From a virus, in IMG/VR virus record IMGVR_UViG_3300023179_000044, positions 1 through 64,000 of that record: a DNA stretch of 64,000 nucleotides; one strand, 5' to 3'. This document shows positions 43,270 to 53,435 of this stretch, one piece after another; positions within the stretch are counted from its first letter, which is position 1, and every line of letters begins with the position of its first letter. The position numbers and the translations under genes are program-made. Below the pieces are notes generated by a model. The model ran no database searches. It had not been told where the DNA came from and saw only the letters and a program-made list of their open reading frames with translations.

Positions 43270-46200
43270 CTACAATCCTGTAATTTTGCTTAGATAACTT
43301 CTAAGACTATTTAATTCTTTTTCAGTATACTTTGAAGCTTCTTCACCTTCAAGTTCATTTTGCAAGAAGTTGATTAACTGGCTATATTCAGATCTACTAA
43401 GAGTTCCATCACTACCAGAGAATTTATCAATTATAGAAGAAATAACTCCTTCATTATCTGATCCTATAGATCCTTTTTGCATGGCTTTCTGCGCAGATCC
43501 GGATGGCTTAGGAGTAGTAACTGAACTATTAGCTTTAGCCACTGCACCAGATCTATCTGCTAGTGCAAATAATGTACCGAAAGCAAGATTTCTTACATCG
43601 TTATCTACTCCATCAGACTTAGCTCTACCAAATACTTGAACTATATTATCTACAGGATTGCCTTTAGAATCAGTATAAGTATCAGTATTTGGATCGTAAT
43701 TTACATCAATTACTTTCTTTTTACCATCTTTATCTTTGATTTTTGCCTTTAGGCCTTTTCCTCTAGAAGCAATCCCAGGTAGAGATAAAGCATCTTCAAA
43801 AGCCATAGTCATAACTTCGCTATGAGATGATTCTGGAGTAATTCCTCTTTCATAGACCTTAGACATATATGGACTAGCAAGACCCTTAATCGCTAATGCT
43901 TTTTCTTTGTCGCTATACCCTGGACCAAGAAGCTCAGCTAGTCTCAAGACATTTGGAAGCATTTCTTCAGGTGTTCCTGCATTTTGCACGCCTTTATCAT
44001 AAATAAATGCATGCTGCAGTTGAGGCATATTAGGAATTAATTCTGCAATAACGTGAGTATTCTCGTGAATTGCAGTAGCAGTAGTTCCGCCATCACCTTT
44101 CTGAGACATCCCTGGTCTATTAGATAAGTGAATATGGAATCCCTTTATATCTTCACTAACAAAAGCCCTAGGTACGCCAGACATAATGAAAATGCTTTTA
44201 TTTTCATTTCTAGCCCTACTAATTAATCCACGAATCATAGATGATGGAAGTAGGCTTATTGCTTCTTCAAAACCAACCTTTGATAAGAATGTATCTTCAG
44301 GTCTTACGGGTAGATTTTTCTCTTCACTAAATAGCAAACCATTAAATTCACTCAATGACACGTTATCAAGTTCGATGCCTTCGTCATTCATGGTATCTAT
44401 GTAGCCTTGTCTTTGGGCAGCACCTATAGTTTGAATAGCACGTCTTTCAGAAACCTGAGCATCTTTATGATTTTTTGCAGCAAGCTTAAATTTACTTTGA
44501 AGTGTTTTATATGCAGCAGTTGCTGCTCTATCATTCATAACATCATAAGCATGGAAATGAATTGCATTAGAGCCAAGAACGCCAGTTTTGACAGAAGTAG
44601 CAAGATATGGAAGTCCAGCTGCATCTAAACGCTTCTTTAGTTCATCTCTATCAACTTCTGGACCATTAGGACCATTTTTAATTAATCCTTCGGCATTCAT
44701 TTTATCAAAAATAGCTTTTTGATTAGCATTAGATATCGTTGCTAGATTAGACGGAACTGACTTAAATTTAGACATTCCTTTAGCTCTTTCAAGATCTAAT
44801 GCATTTTTTGCAGAAACTTTTTCATTTTCTTTTTCAACTCTATTTGACTCTAAATCATTAAAGAAAGTATCCAAATCTGGAGCATTAGAAGTTGATATGC
44901 CCTGGGACTGAAGATTTTCTAAAGTTCTTTGATCAATCTTTTTTCTAAGTTCATCACCAATAGCCAATACTTCATCTTTAGCTTTTCTAGCCTCTTCGGT
45001 AGGTTTAACCGCTGTATCAGAACTATCCTTAATTGGAGTCCTTTGAGTAGTATCAATAGATAATGTTTTAGCAGTTTTTCCATCGCTACCCATTCCAATT
45101 CCAATATCAGCTGCTCTCTTTCCAAGTGTAGTTAGAGCAGATGGTTCTGGAGCCTTGAGAGGAGAAGAAGAAATTATTTCATCAGTATCATTAAAGGTTT
45201 TAGAATCACCATTGTCAAAAGTAAACTTAGTTACAGCCGACCCAGTCTTTTTATTTGTTCCAGACTTCTTAGATATAACTCTACCAAAACGACCCCCATT
45301 TGGATCGTACAGGGTATCTCCTACAGAAATATCAGATGCTTTGGTTGAAGTACCTTTTTGCGGGCTACCAATTATTTGATCTTCATACTTATTATAATCA
45401 ATATAAGAAAAATCAATTGCATCAGTATTAAACTTCATGATAGGAACAATGTCACCATTATCATCATAAGCTTTTTTATCAAAAATCAAACCTTTATCAA
45501 AATCAACAACATCTCCATTTTTAAGAGCACGCTCAACGTCAAGTTGATCATTTCTTACAGTTTTTCTTCCCTTTTCTAGAGGTGTATTATCAGGAACTCT
45601 TATGAGTTTTTCAGTTGTAATAACTCTAGGTTGCTCATCTGGGTCATCAGAGAACCTAACACTTACATAGTTAGAGTAAGCAAAGTTTCCTGCAGCATCA
45701 TGTTCAACTCTAAGTTTATGATCAATTACACCTACGGCATCGCCATTAGGATCGATATTATTTGGCCATCTCACTTTCATTCCAACCTGAGCAATTTCTC
45801 CACTCTTAAGCCTGTGAGGAGCTAATGCGATTCCAGCATCATCAAGAACTTTATTTTCTATAAAGTCAACAATTTCTTTAAACTGATCAGTAAACTCGCG
45901 CTCATCAAGATATGCAAATTTTTGTCTTAGAGTTTCAAGGATGACTCTTTTAGCTACATCTCTTGCTTCCTGAGTATCAGGAAGATCAGCAACATATGAT
46001 ACTAAAGCATTAACTGCAGCTAATTTATCTCCTTTATCAAGAGCATCCCAGAATGATGGAATACCTTTTCTCATTTGGTTATAGAGCTGGCTCGTATCTT
46101 TTGCTTTTGATTTATTTAATCTTTGCTCTCTACCCCCAAGAATTAGCAATGCTTCTTCGGTAGGAGTTCTTAAAGAAAGGCTTGTATCATCTGAAGACGG

Positions 46201-49200
46201 GTCTCTTAGGATATTTTCAAAACTTCCTGTCCGCTGAGCCTTAAATCCTCCACGAATTCCTCCGTAGTATCTTTCATTACGCATCTGATCCTTAGGTGTT
46301 TTTCCTTTAGGATTTGCTTTCCAGTCACGAAGGAAGTATTTTTCTAATAGAGCCTGAGGGCCACTAACACCTAGCAAACTTGTAAGACTCTTATGAGGAG
46401 CATAGTGATAGAAAGTTTCTGACATACCAGTGTTTAAATCAGTATAAGTTGCTACAACTCTAAAGTTATCATCCTGATTCTTTACAATACGAAGTTCAAA
46501 AAATGTTTTTTTACCAGCAAAATCTTTAGATGTTTTAGGCTCAGTAAAACTTAGTTCCCTGGCCCAAACTATGCTGCCATCTTGTTTAATAGTTGCATTA
46601 GGATTAATTGCTAACAATGCAGCAATAATATCTTCTCCTTTAGCAGTAGACACGCTAGCAAGGGCAGTTTTAGGAATACCGGATACATCAATTCCTTCTA
46701 CACGCTTTTTAGGATCGTCTTGTCTAGCTGGGTTATCAACCCAGAACCTAGACGGACCTCCAGGATGAGGAGTTGGAGTTATTACAGTAGAAGCATTCTT
46801 TGGCTTAGCGAATCTAGAAGAATTCTTAGATTGAATACTTCTTCCATTATTAAGTTTTTCTAATGCTGCAATTAAAGAAGAAACTCCACCCTTATTAGAC
46901 TGAACATCAGCTATAAAGTTAGGATCTTTAAATAGTTCTTCAATTACAGTATCGCCATCTGCACCTGAATCAATTAATTTAGCAATTTTTCCAGTAGGGT
47001 CATATTTAGATAGCTTAGACTTTGAAAGTTCTCTGTTATTTCTAACCCCGGCACTACGCTGTTGTCCAAAATTCTTAGCTAATTCGTCAATACTGTCATA
47101 TTTTTTAGATGGAACTGAAGAATCACTTCTATTACGAAGAAGTGCACTACCGTCTTTATTAACAGTTACTTCCCAGCGCACGCCATCAATTAACTTACTG
47201 TATTGCTGTCTACCTTTAGACCCAATTTGTTGCCAACCATCAAGGAAGTTTTTAGGCGGGGTAGTTGGACCAGAAACTCTTCCCTGAGAGATAAATGTTT
47301 CTTGATCATTTTGTTCAATAAATGGCTTTCCATTTCTTCCGGTAGATCCAAGAGACGAAGAAAGTTTTTCTGGTTTAGATCCTCCATCTTCTTCATTTCC
47401 AGGACCTCGAACTTCTTCGGCCATTTTATCTCTATAATCCCAGCCATCCATTCCGTAGTCCGCCGGGCGGTTATATTTAGTATTAAACTTCTCGAGGCCA
47501 TCTCGTCCAGAGTAATTCATTGCCCACTCAAGGCTACCTAAAAATAAACCTTTTTTAGCTCTAGTTGTAGAAACATAATGAATTCTTGTTTCTTCTTCAT
47601 CTAATGCTCTTTTAGCTATTTTTTTATCTTCAGAATTTGGATCAGCAAAATCATTACCGAGACTAACGTAATCCCACTCTAGACCTTTACCCCTATGCGC
47701 AGTACTAAGAGTTACATCAGCAATTACATCATTTGCTTCTAGTCTATTTGGAATGTAAGCAGCTATTGCATCTAATTCAGACTGACGATCATCATCATCA
47801 CGAGTTGAAAACTCCCAGTGTTGTTCTGTACCATTATATTTCCAGCCTCGATTTTTTAGGTAGTCTTTAAGCGGAGACCCATTTACATACTCTTTATATG
47901 TAGCTTCACCACTTAATGTTAGAACTCCAAAATCATCAACTTCATAATTTAATCCTCTACCAGCTTTAGATATCCATACGGTTCCAGATGACCCAATTGA
48001 AGCATCCAAATTAGAATCTACAGCACCTCCAGTATCAGACTTATCTACTAATAGATCCTCTATAACTTCACCAAGACGATCGTATCTTGTTTTACCTGTA
48101 TTATCTGCATATGTAGAAAATGTATACCAACGGCCAACTACAGATTTAGGATCTCTTTCTGCTCTTTTTTGAAACTCTTTTAAGGTTGTAATTCCTCTAA
48201 AATCAGAATCTTTTATGGGCTCTCCATTAGGCATTTGAGGGGTTTTAGTTCTATCTTTAAAATCTGCCCTAAGCCACTGTATATAGTAGTAATTATTAGT
48301 TAATTCTTTATAAAGCTGGCTTAAAGCCGCAACTTTTCTATTATCATCAATAAAACCAACAATAGCTTCGGCAGCAGCTAAATTAGTCCTAGTTAAGTGA
48401 GCTCTCTGTGGTCCAAATGGTAGTTCATCAATATCCCCTACAATTCCAGGGAAGTTAGAATCATCAACATTAGGATTTCCTACAAGACGCTTATTGTCTC
48501 CAAGTATATTTAGAAAAGCATTACCTGGTCCAGTTAAAGAATCAGGCATTCTATAGCTTGTAGTTAAGTTTACAACTGCACCAGCCGAGTTCTTTGCATC
48601 ATTTAATGCGTTAACTGCACCTCTCCAGGTAAAGATATTTTGATTTGTATCTCCAACGTGAGCGAGCTGAATATTTCCTTTATTATTTTTTAGAATATCA
48701 ACAACAGTCTCGTTTGTGTCCTGAGCTTCATCAATAATTACAAGTTTTGCTGGTAGTCTCTTCGTTCCAACTTTAATTTTAGATAAATCCGGATTACTAA
48801 GTTGCCAAAGTTTTAGCACATGGTCCTGGCTAATAGCTATTCTTCTATTACCAACAAATTTTTTCTTGTCTTTATCCCAGTAGCCAAGTTTAGGATTATC
48901 TTGACTAATGTCATCCCAGTATTTATTTGCCCAGCCAAGCCATTTATCAAAATCAATCTTGTACTTTTGACCGTCTCCTTCCATAAAATCTTCTGTAGGC
49001 ATGTCAAAAGCATCAGAAAATGCTTTAATTACGTTATCTTTTGATATCTCTCTACCAGGAGAATTACAGAAATTAGAAATGATTTTATCTACAAGAAAAG
49101 CTGCATCTTCACTATCAATATTTCTTCCAGGACCAGGAGTATCATCAGTACCTAAATGAAGAGCCAGATATTCTGGAGTATAGACAAGTTTAGAAAACTT

Positions 49201-51051
49201 TGGTGCTCTATTAATTTTTGTTGCAGCTTTTTGCTGAATAGTTAAAGATTTTCTAGCTAATTTGTGAGTTGTCATCGCATCTGAGTTATCACGTGGAAGC
49301 CTAGCTTTTGCATCAGCAGCATTTTTATTACCAAAAGTAAGTACTAATACACCATCATCTGGGCGTAGCCGACCCATGGCCCTAGCAATAGCTACCGATG
49401 TGGCAGTCTTTCCACAACCAGCTAATGCATCCATAACAGTATCTTGCTTAGCTAAAACAATCGCAGCAATTGCTCTTTTTTGTTCAGAGCTTGGTACAAA
49501 TCCTCCCGTATCTTGAGTAAAGTCCTGACCTGCCGCCAAAGCATCAAGTTCTTCGTTGCTCATCTTAGCTACTTCTTCAATAGCCTGTTTAACTTCTTCT
49601 ACAGTAGGTGGAGTTTCACCAGTAAGTTCTGGATCCTTCATTGGATCGCTTGTTGTTTCACTTGGAGGAATATTTAAATTCAAATCTCCGTCTTTTGCTG
49701 GAGGAGTGAATCCACCATCCCCCTCTGAAGTTTCTGGAGTCTGGATAGACGGAGTTTCTTCTTCTCCATCTTTAAAATCAACATCATCATCAGGAATATC
49801 TTCATATGAAGGACCGTAAGATCTTCCGCCTTTTCTACCCTTTGCTTTTTCAACAACTTCATCTACAGTTGGCGCGTTGCCATCCATCGCATCATCAATT
49901 GCTTCTTTAATGATGTCATCAGATGCTGGCTGAGATTCTTTATCTAATTTTGATGGTTCGTATTTTTCTGCCTCTGTAGTGTCAATAATTTCAGGTTCAG
50001 TAGTATCTGGAAGCGTGCCCGGCTCTTCATCGGTCAGTAGATTTTCAAAATATTCTTTATTTGGAATATCTTCTGTTGGAGACTCGGATCCATCTTTAAG
50101 TCCATCCATTACTTTAGAATTTAATAGTCTTCTAGCAGCTCTAAGTCTTTCAATTCTTTGTGTATCAGGATTTTCTTCAGCTTTTAAAGACTCAATTTTA
50201 TCTTTAAGAGCTTCATCTAATTTAAATATAGGAAACTTTGACTCAAGTTCTGATCTTAGTCGAGCAGCTTCCCCTTTTTTATTTTTTTCACCAGAAATTT
50301 TTCTATAGTTTGAATGTTCCTTACCAAAGTACTTCCAAGCATTACGATTAAAACTCTTTCGACCTGCCTCCCTAACAACATCCTCCACGCTCTGCTGTGG
50401 CTTCATTAGTGGTTCTTCTGGCTCTACTTGCTTAGATGGAACAACTTCTTCCGATGGCATGCTTTCGACTATGCGAGCAAGCTCTTCTTTTGACATCTTT
50501 CCTTCAGCACCAGGCTCAAGCTGAGCAAGAGGAGAGTTAGCTTTTTGCTCTTCAATTATTTGCTTTTCTTCATCTGTAGGAGTAGCATCAGCAAGTTCTA
50601 AGTCCTGAGGAGTAATTTCATCAATTAAAGTATTCTCATAGTCAAGAAAATCGTCCTGTGACCACTCTCTAGAAATAATAGGATTTCCCCTACTATCGAG
50701 TTTTTGACCTGGAGTAATGCCTTGACGCTTAAGAGCTTCTTCAGGAATAATACCTTCAATGGTTTCCATGGCATTTGTAGGAACGTGATAAACACCATCT
50801 CTAAAGCCTTTATCAGAAAAACCTTGAACTAAAATTCTAGCAAAACCCTTAATTTTATTAGAAGCTCCGATATACTTACCTCTAATAGGGATTGGTGGCA
50901 AACCATGCTTCAGCCTAGCTAGCATTAATTGTAGATGGCCCATTTCGGCCCACTGGCCGTGGCGATCACGAAGCTGGACCATCCAGAAACCCTTGTTAGC
51001 TCCTAAGCCAACTGCAATAATTACTTCTGGGTCTTTATTTTCTAATGACAT
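43270..51051 (-). CDS. Giant polyvalent-type protein: SF1 helicase plus zincin peptidase (2593 aa)
   Basis: The N-terminal 125 residues are a small domain (IIAVGLGANKGFWMVQLRDR, MLARLKHGLPPIPIRGKYIG). A disordered, acidic, Pro-rich stretch follows to about 510. Residues 515-1175 are a UvrD/Rep-type SF1 helicase: Walker A AGCGKT (544-549), DEAQD (774-778), GDTNQNIFTWRGA (800-812), STAHRGKGLEWD (1116-1127) and YVSTTRAKKG. A later KLSKYDPTGKIAKLIDSGA matches the 271-residue neighbour. About 1980-2080 has SH3-like basic segments. A gluzincin-like HENTH (2329-2333) follows, with a possible third ligand near E2412. The helicase-peptidase combination and position near head genes fit proteins packaged and injected with DNA. 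Which host target is cut is unknown. Confidence 0.8.
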   Translation of the reverse strand: MSLENKDPEVIIAVGLGANKGFWMVQLRDRHGQWAEMGHLQLMLARLKHGLPPIPIRGKYIGASNKIKGFARILVQGFSDKGFRDGVYHVPTNAMETIEGIIPEEALKRQGITPGQKLDSRGNPIISREWSQDDFLDYENTLIDEITPQDLELADATPTDEEKQIIEEQKANSPLAQLEPGAEGKMSKEELARIVESMPSEEVVPSKQVEPEEPLMKPQQSVEDVVREAGRKSFNRNAWKYFGKEHSNYRKISGEKNKKGEAARLRSELESKFPIFKLDEALKDKIESLKAEENPDTQRIERLRAARRLLNSKVMDGLKDGSESPTEDIPNKEYFENLLTDEEPGTLPDTTEPEIIDTTEAEKYEPSKLDKESQPASDDIIKEAIDDAMDGNAPTVDEVVEKAKGRKGGRSYGPSYEDIPDDDVDFKDGEEETPSIQTPETSEGDGGFTPPAKDGDLNLNIPPSETTSDPMKDPELTGETPPTVEEVKQAIEEVAKMSNEELDALAAGQDFTQDTGGFVPSSEQKRAIAAIVLAKQDTVMDALAGCGKTATSVAIARAMGRLRPDDGVLVLTFGNKNAADAKARLPRDNSDAMTTHKLARKSLTIQQKAATKINRAPKFSKLVYTPEYLALHLGTDDTPGPGRNIDSEDAAFLVDKIISNFCNSPGREISKDNVIKAFSDAFDMPTEDFMEGDGQKYKIDFDKWLGWANKYWDDISQDNPKLGYWDKDKKKFVGNRRIAISQDHVLKLWQLSNPDLSKIKVGTKRLPAKLVIIDEAQDTNETVVDILKNNKGNIQLAHVGDTNQNIFTWRGAVNALNDAKNSAGAVVNLTTSYRMPDSLTGPGNAFLNILGDNKRLVGNPNVDDSNFPGIVGDIDELPFGPQRAHLTRTNLAAAEAIVGFIDDNRKVAALSQLYKELTNNYYYIQWLRADFKDRTKTPQMPNGEPIKDSDFRGITTLKEFQKRAERDPKSVVGRWYTFSTYADNTGKTRYDRLGEVIEDLLVDKSDTGGAVDSNLDASIGSSGTVWISKAGRGLNYEVDDFGVLTLSGEATYKEYVNGSPLKDYLKNRGWKYNGTEQHWEFSTRDDDDRQSELDAIAAYIPNRLEANDVIADVTLSTAHRGKGLEWDYVSLGNDFADPNSEDKKIAKRALDEEETRIHYVSTTRAKKGLFLGSLEWAMNYSGRDGLEKFNTKYNRPADYGMDGWDYRDKMAEEVRGPGNEEDGGSKPEKLSSSLGSTGRNGKPFIEQNDQETFISQGRVSGPTTPPKNFLDGWQQIGSKGRQQYSKLIDGVRWEVTVNKDGSALLRNRSDSSVPSKKYDSIDELAKNFGQQRSAGVRNNRELSKSKLSKYDPTGKIAKLIDSGADGDTVIEELFKDPNFIADVQSNKGGVSSLIAALEKLNNGRSIQSKNSSRFAKPKNASTVITPTPHPGGPSRFWVDNPARQDDPKKRVEGIDVSGIPKTALASVSTAKGEDIIAALLAINPNATIKQDGSIVWARELSFTEPKTSKDFAGKKTFFELRIVKNQDDNFRVVATYTDLNTGMSETFYHYAPHKSLTSLLGVSGPQALLEKYFLRDWKANPKGKTPKDQMRNERYYGGIRGGFKAQRTGSFENILRDPSSDDTSLSLRTPTEEALLILGGREQRLNKSKAKDTSQLYNQMRKGIPSFWDALDKGDKLAAVNALVSYVADLPDTQEARDVAKRVILETLRQKFAYLDEREFTDQFKEIVDFIENKVLDDAGIALAPHRLKSGEIAQVGMKVRWPNNIDPNGDAVGVIDHKLRVEHDAAGNFAYSNYVSVRFSDDPDEQPRVITTEKLIRVPDNTPLEKGRKTVRNDQLDVERALKNGDVVDFDKGLIFDKKAYDDNGDIVPIMKFNTDAIDFSYIDYNKYEDQIIGSPQKGTSTKASDISVGDTLYDPNGGRFGRVISKKSGTNKKTGSAVTKFTFDNGDSKTFNDTDEIISSSPLKAPEPSALTTLGKRAADIGIGMGSDGKTAKTLSIDTTQRTPIKDSSDTAVKPTEEARKAKDEVLAIGDELRKKIDQRTLENLQSQGISTSNAPDLDTFFNDLESNRVEKENEKVSAKNALDLERAKGMSKFKSVPSNLATISNANQKAIFDKMNAEGLIKNGPNGPEVDRDELKKRLDAAGLPYLATSVKTGVLGSNAIHFHAYDVMNDRAATAAYKTLQSKFKLAAKNHKDAQVSERRAIQTIGAAQRQGYIDTMNDEGIELDNVSLSEFNGLLFSEEKNLPVRPEDTFLSKVGFEEAISLLPSSMIRGLISRARNENKSIFIMSGVPRAFVSEDIKGFHIHLSNRPGMSQKGDGGTTATAIHENTHVIAELIPNMPQLQHAFIYDKGVQNAGTPEEMLPNVLRLAELLGPGYSDKEKALAIKGLASPYMSKVYERGITPESSHSEVMTMAFEDALSLPGIASRGKGLKAKIKDKDGKKKVIDVNYDPNTDTYTDSKGNPVDNIVQVFGRAKSDGVDNDVRNLAFGTLFALADRSGAVAKANSSVTTPKPSGSAQKAMQKGSIGSDNEGVISSIIDKFSGSDGTLSRSEYSQLINFLQNELEGEEASKYTEKELNSLRSYLSKITGL

Positions 51052-51092
51052 CTAGATTTGGGTCCTTCTTCTAGGAGCAAAATAATTGTTTT

Positions 51093-51121
51093 CTAGTATG
51101 ATTTCTACTAGTAATTTTACC
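51093..51121 (-). promoter_or_regulatory. Candidate promoter GGTAAAATTACTA and leader hairpin before the giant helicase gene
   Basis: GGTAAAATTACTA (51109-51121, minus) is identical to the element before the capsid gene. It lies about 63 bases before the ATG at 51051. CTAGTA (51093-51098) and TACTAG (51106-51111) form a 6-bp stem in the leader just after it. The identical 13 bases in two non-coding sites make a functional element likely. Confidence 0.45.
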
Positions 51122-51147
51122 GTTATTTAGCTGGTATGATTTGGGAA

Positions 51148-51963
51148 TTATAGATTATCTAAATCTTTTATGGAATTTAAAGTACTTAGAAAAGTATTCC
51201 AATTTGCAATCTGAGCATACCTAGGGCTATCAACAAAATCTCTAGTTAAAAAATCATTAGAATCTTCTACCCAGTCAGGATGATCATTCAGTTCTTGTAG
51301 CACTTCGTTAGCACTAGCACCGCCATCAATCATTCGAGATAGCTGGCCAGATACATCATATTTAGCTAGTTTTTCTTTAGCTATTTCTTTAAAATCTACG
51401 GCCACTTCAGGGTCCTCCAATTTATTAAGAGAATCTATAAATTCATTTAGTTTAAATGCTGAAAGCCTATCTTCCATATCTGAGTCATCGCTCAATCCCC
51501 GAGATGCTTCAGAAAGACCATTATAAGCAGAAAGAGAATTTAAATATTCCATAATGCTATCTTTTGTATAGCCCTGATTAATTCTATATTCTAGCTCTCC
51601 ACTAGGATCTAGAAGATTACTTTCACCACTATTTAGACTAAATAAGTCAAGTTTAGACAAAAGATCAAGTCTAGACTTGTTATACGCATCCATAGCTACG
51701 TTTTTAAAGTTTTCTTCATTTCCAGTAGTTGCAGCATTATACATATCATCTGAAATAACACCAGCGGAAACTAACGCAGACAGACGAGTTTTTGTATGAG
51801 CATACTCAACGCTAGATGGATCGTAACGAAAAACTCTATAAATTAAATTAGATTCTCTAGGATCTAGTGACTCAAGTTCTGCTAATAGTTTTTCAGTGGC
51901 GGCTTTTCCATAAATATACTTAGATTTATTAAAAAACTCATCTTTAAATTCATTATCTGACAT
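51148..51963 (-). CDS. Head-operon protein with KYD repeat motif, 271 aa
   Basis: The product is acidic and helical (LLAELESLDPRESNLIYRVF, KSRLDLLSKLDLFSLNSGES). Residues 195-230 carry KLAKYDVSGQLSRMIDGGAS followed by VLQEL, which matches KLSKYDPTGKIAKLIDSGAD followed by VIEEL in the giant helicase protein encoded immediately downstream. The shared motif may be a docking element or a recent duplication. The ATG shares a base with the upstream stop (TAATG) and has AAGGAG. The function is unknown. Confidence 0.6.
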   Translation of the reverse strand: MSDNEFKDEFFNKSKYIYGKAATEKLLAELESLDPRESNLIYRVFRYDPSSVEYAHTKTRLSALVSAGVISDDMYNAATTGNEENFKNVAMDAYNKSRLDLLSKLDLFSLNSGESNLLDPSGELEYRINQGYTKDSIMEYLNSLSAYNGLSEASRGLSDDSDMEDRLSAFKLNEFIDSLNKLEDPEVAVDFKEIAKEKLAKYDVSGQLSRMIDGGASANEVLQELNDHPDWVEDSNDFLTRDFVDSPRYAQIANWNTFLSTLNSIKDLDNL

Positions 51964-53210
51964 TAAATCTCCTTAGGAAGAAGGTCTGCATCCTGGCTAT
52001 CGTCAAGATAAACAGCCAAACGCTTTGCTCTGTTGAATGGATTTTCTCCCATTGTTTCAGCTCTGAGCCAAGCAGCCTTTAGTGCCGGAATAATCTCATA
52101 ACTAGCATCTGAATATTCAGCTAAAGCAAAGATTGCTTGTTCTTTATTAGTATACTCTGTTTCCGATAATAGTGTTACCGTCAACTCTCCAGAGTAGTCG
52201 TATTCATAAACTGTAGTTTGATCTTCAGGAGTTAAAGTAGGTTGATCTCCGGAAGCTCTAACTGATTTCTTTGATGATTTTGGATGTGATGGTGGAAGTA
52301 AATCATTATCAGTAGTGTATTTACTATTCTTTGGTGAACCAGATTTGAGCAAGTGTAAAAACGCATTTACACGAGCCATAGCCCATGAGTTGCGGTTTTG
52401 ATCTGGACGATGGGAAGAAGAAAAGGCTCCAGCACCACGGCGATAAACAGCTTTAACCATGGAAAGAGAAGCTTTTCTGTTTGACGTTTTATTAAATTCT
52501 TCTACTTTAGATTTTAAAGACTCTTCTACTTTTTTAGAAAAAGTAATTGACTTTGAGCCAGAAGCCGATCCTTCAGAATTTTTATCAGAACCTTTTATTT
52601 GGTCTTTTTTTGGAGCTGGTTTAGAGCCTGCAGTTGCAGTTACAGCTTCTTCTTTTTCTTTTGTAATTGGGCCCCCAACAACCCAGGCATTACAAGTTCT
52701 TGAAGCTGCACACTTAAAGTCAAATGCTTCACAGTAGCCAAGCTCAGCTGTATCTATAGCATCCCATGCATTCTGCTCACCAGAATCTCCAGCTGCTAAG
52801 CCACCTTCAATACAGTTAAGCATTTTTGGAGTACGAATAAACATAACACAGTTGCCGCAAACACTTTTTCTGGCTTCATCGCTAGATACATCCCATCTTT
52901 GAGCTTTAGACGCCCAGAAATCATCGTTAGGTTCTTTAGGATTTAAAGGTCCGTATTCAGCAGTTTTAATGGCTTTTTCTCTATTTGCAAGATTTATAGC
53001 AATATCTTGAGTAGCAGGGGGGCAATTATCATCGGATTCAACAGCCGCTGTTACAGGGGTTTTAACTTCAGTTTCTTGCTTTTTAGTAATATCAGAAAGT
53101 CTAATCCACTTACCATCTCTGTATACCTTCATCCCCTCAATATCAGACATACGTTCGCCGATAGAACTTCTTTTATCGTCGTTAGTTTTTTCAGTAATTT
53201 CTTCAGCCAT
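51963..53210 (-). CDS. Structural-region protein with six-cysteine domain, 415 aa
   Basis: The start is placed at ATG 53210, after the stop of the upstream gene; an earlier one at 53267 would overlap it. Cysteines C118, C121, C133, C160, C167 and C173 (CGNCVMF, LNCIEGG, GYCEAF, FKCAASRTCNAW) form a compact metal or Fe-S binding domain of a kind seen in phage head-region proteins. A second domain from about 260 has YRRGAGAFSSSHRPDQNRNS and AMARVNAFLHLLK, another recurrent phage-protein motif. The C-terminal part is acidic. It may be a virion or assembly component; the metal site suggests stability or redox sensing, but this is inference. Confidence 0.6.
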   Translation of the reverse strand: MAEEITEKTNDDKRSSIGERMSDIEGMKVYRDGKWIRLSDITKKQETEVKTPVTAAVESDDNCPPATQDIAINLANREKAIKTAEYGPLNPKEPNDDFWASKAQRWDVSSDEARKSVCGNCVMFIRTPKMLNCIEGGLAAGDSGEQNAWDAIDTAELGYCEAFDFKCAASRTCNAWVVGGPITKEKEEAVTATAGSKPAPKKDQIKGSDKNSEGSASGSKSITFSKKVEESLKSKVEEFNKTSNRKASLSMVKAVYRRGAGAFSSSHRPDQNRNSWAMARVNAFLHLLKSGSPKNSKYTTDNDLLPPSHPKSSKKSVRASGDQPTLTPEDQTTVYEYDYSGELTVTLLSETEYTNKEQAIFALAEYSDASYEIIPALKAAWLRAETMGENPFNRAKRLAVYLDDSQDADLLPKEI

Positions 53211-53217
53211 TTTCTTA

Positions 53218-53424
53218 TTATACCTTATCGTCAGATTTTGGAATATAAACAGCTTCCCAATAGCCACGAGCTAGAATACTACCTAAAAACTGAGTATCAA
53301 ATTCTTCGCCATCAGCATTTTTAATATGAGCAAGATATTCTCCATTTTTATCTTTGCCATCATAAATCACTAATGAACCACTTTCTCTTTTATAGAGAAC
53401 AGTTCCTTTTTTAACTTCTTCCAT
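53218..53424 (-). CDS. Small hypothetical protein, 68 aa
   Basis: The start is the ATG at 53424, which has AAAGGA seven bases upstream; one at 53442 overlaps the previous gene and lacks this. The product begins MEEVKKGTVLYKRESGSLVI and is beta-rich with a DGKDKNGEYLAHIKNADGEE centre, compatible with a small SH3-like barrel. Function is unknown. It lies between the giant protein and the six-cysteine protein in one transcriptional unit. Confidence 0.55.
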   Translation of the reverse strand: MEEVKKGTVLYKRESGSLVIYDGKDKNGEYLAHIKNADGEEFDTQFLGSILARGYWEAVYIPKSDDKV

Positions 53425-53435
53425 ATTATTTTCCT

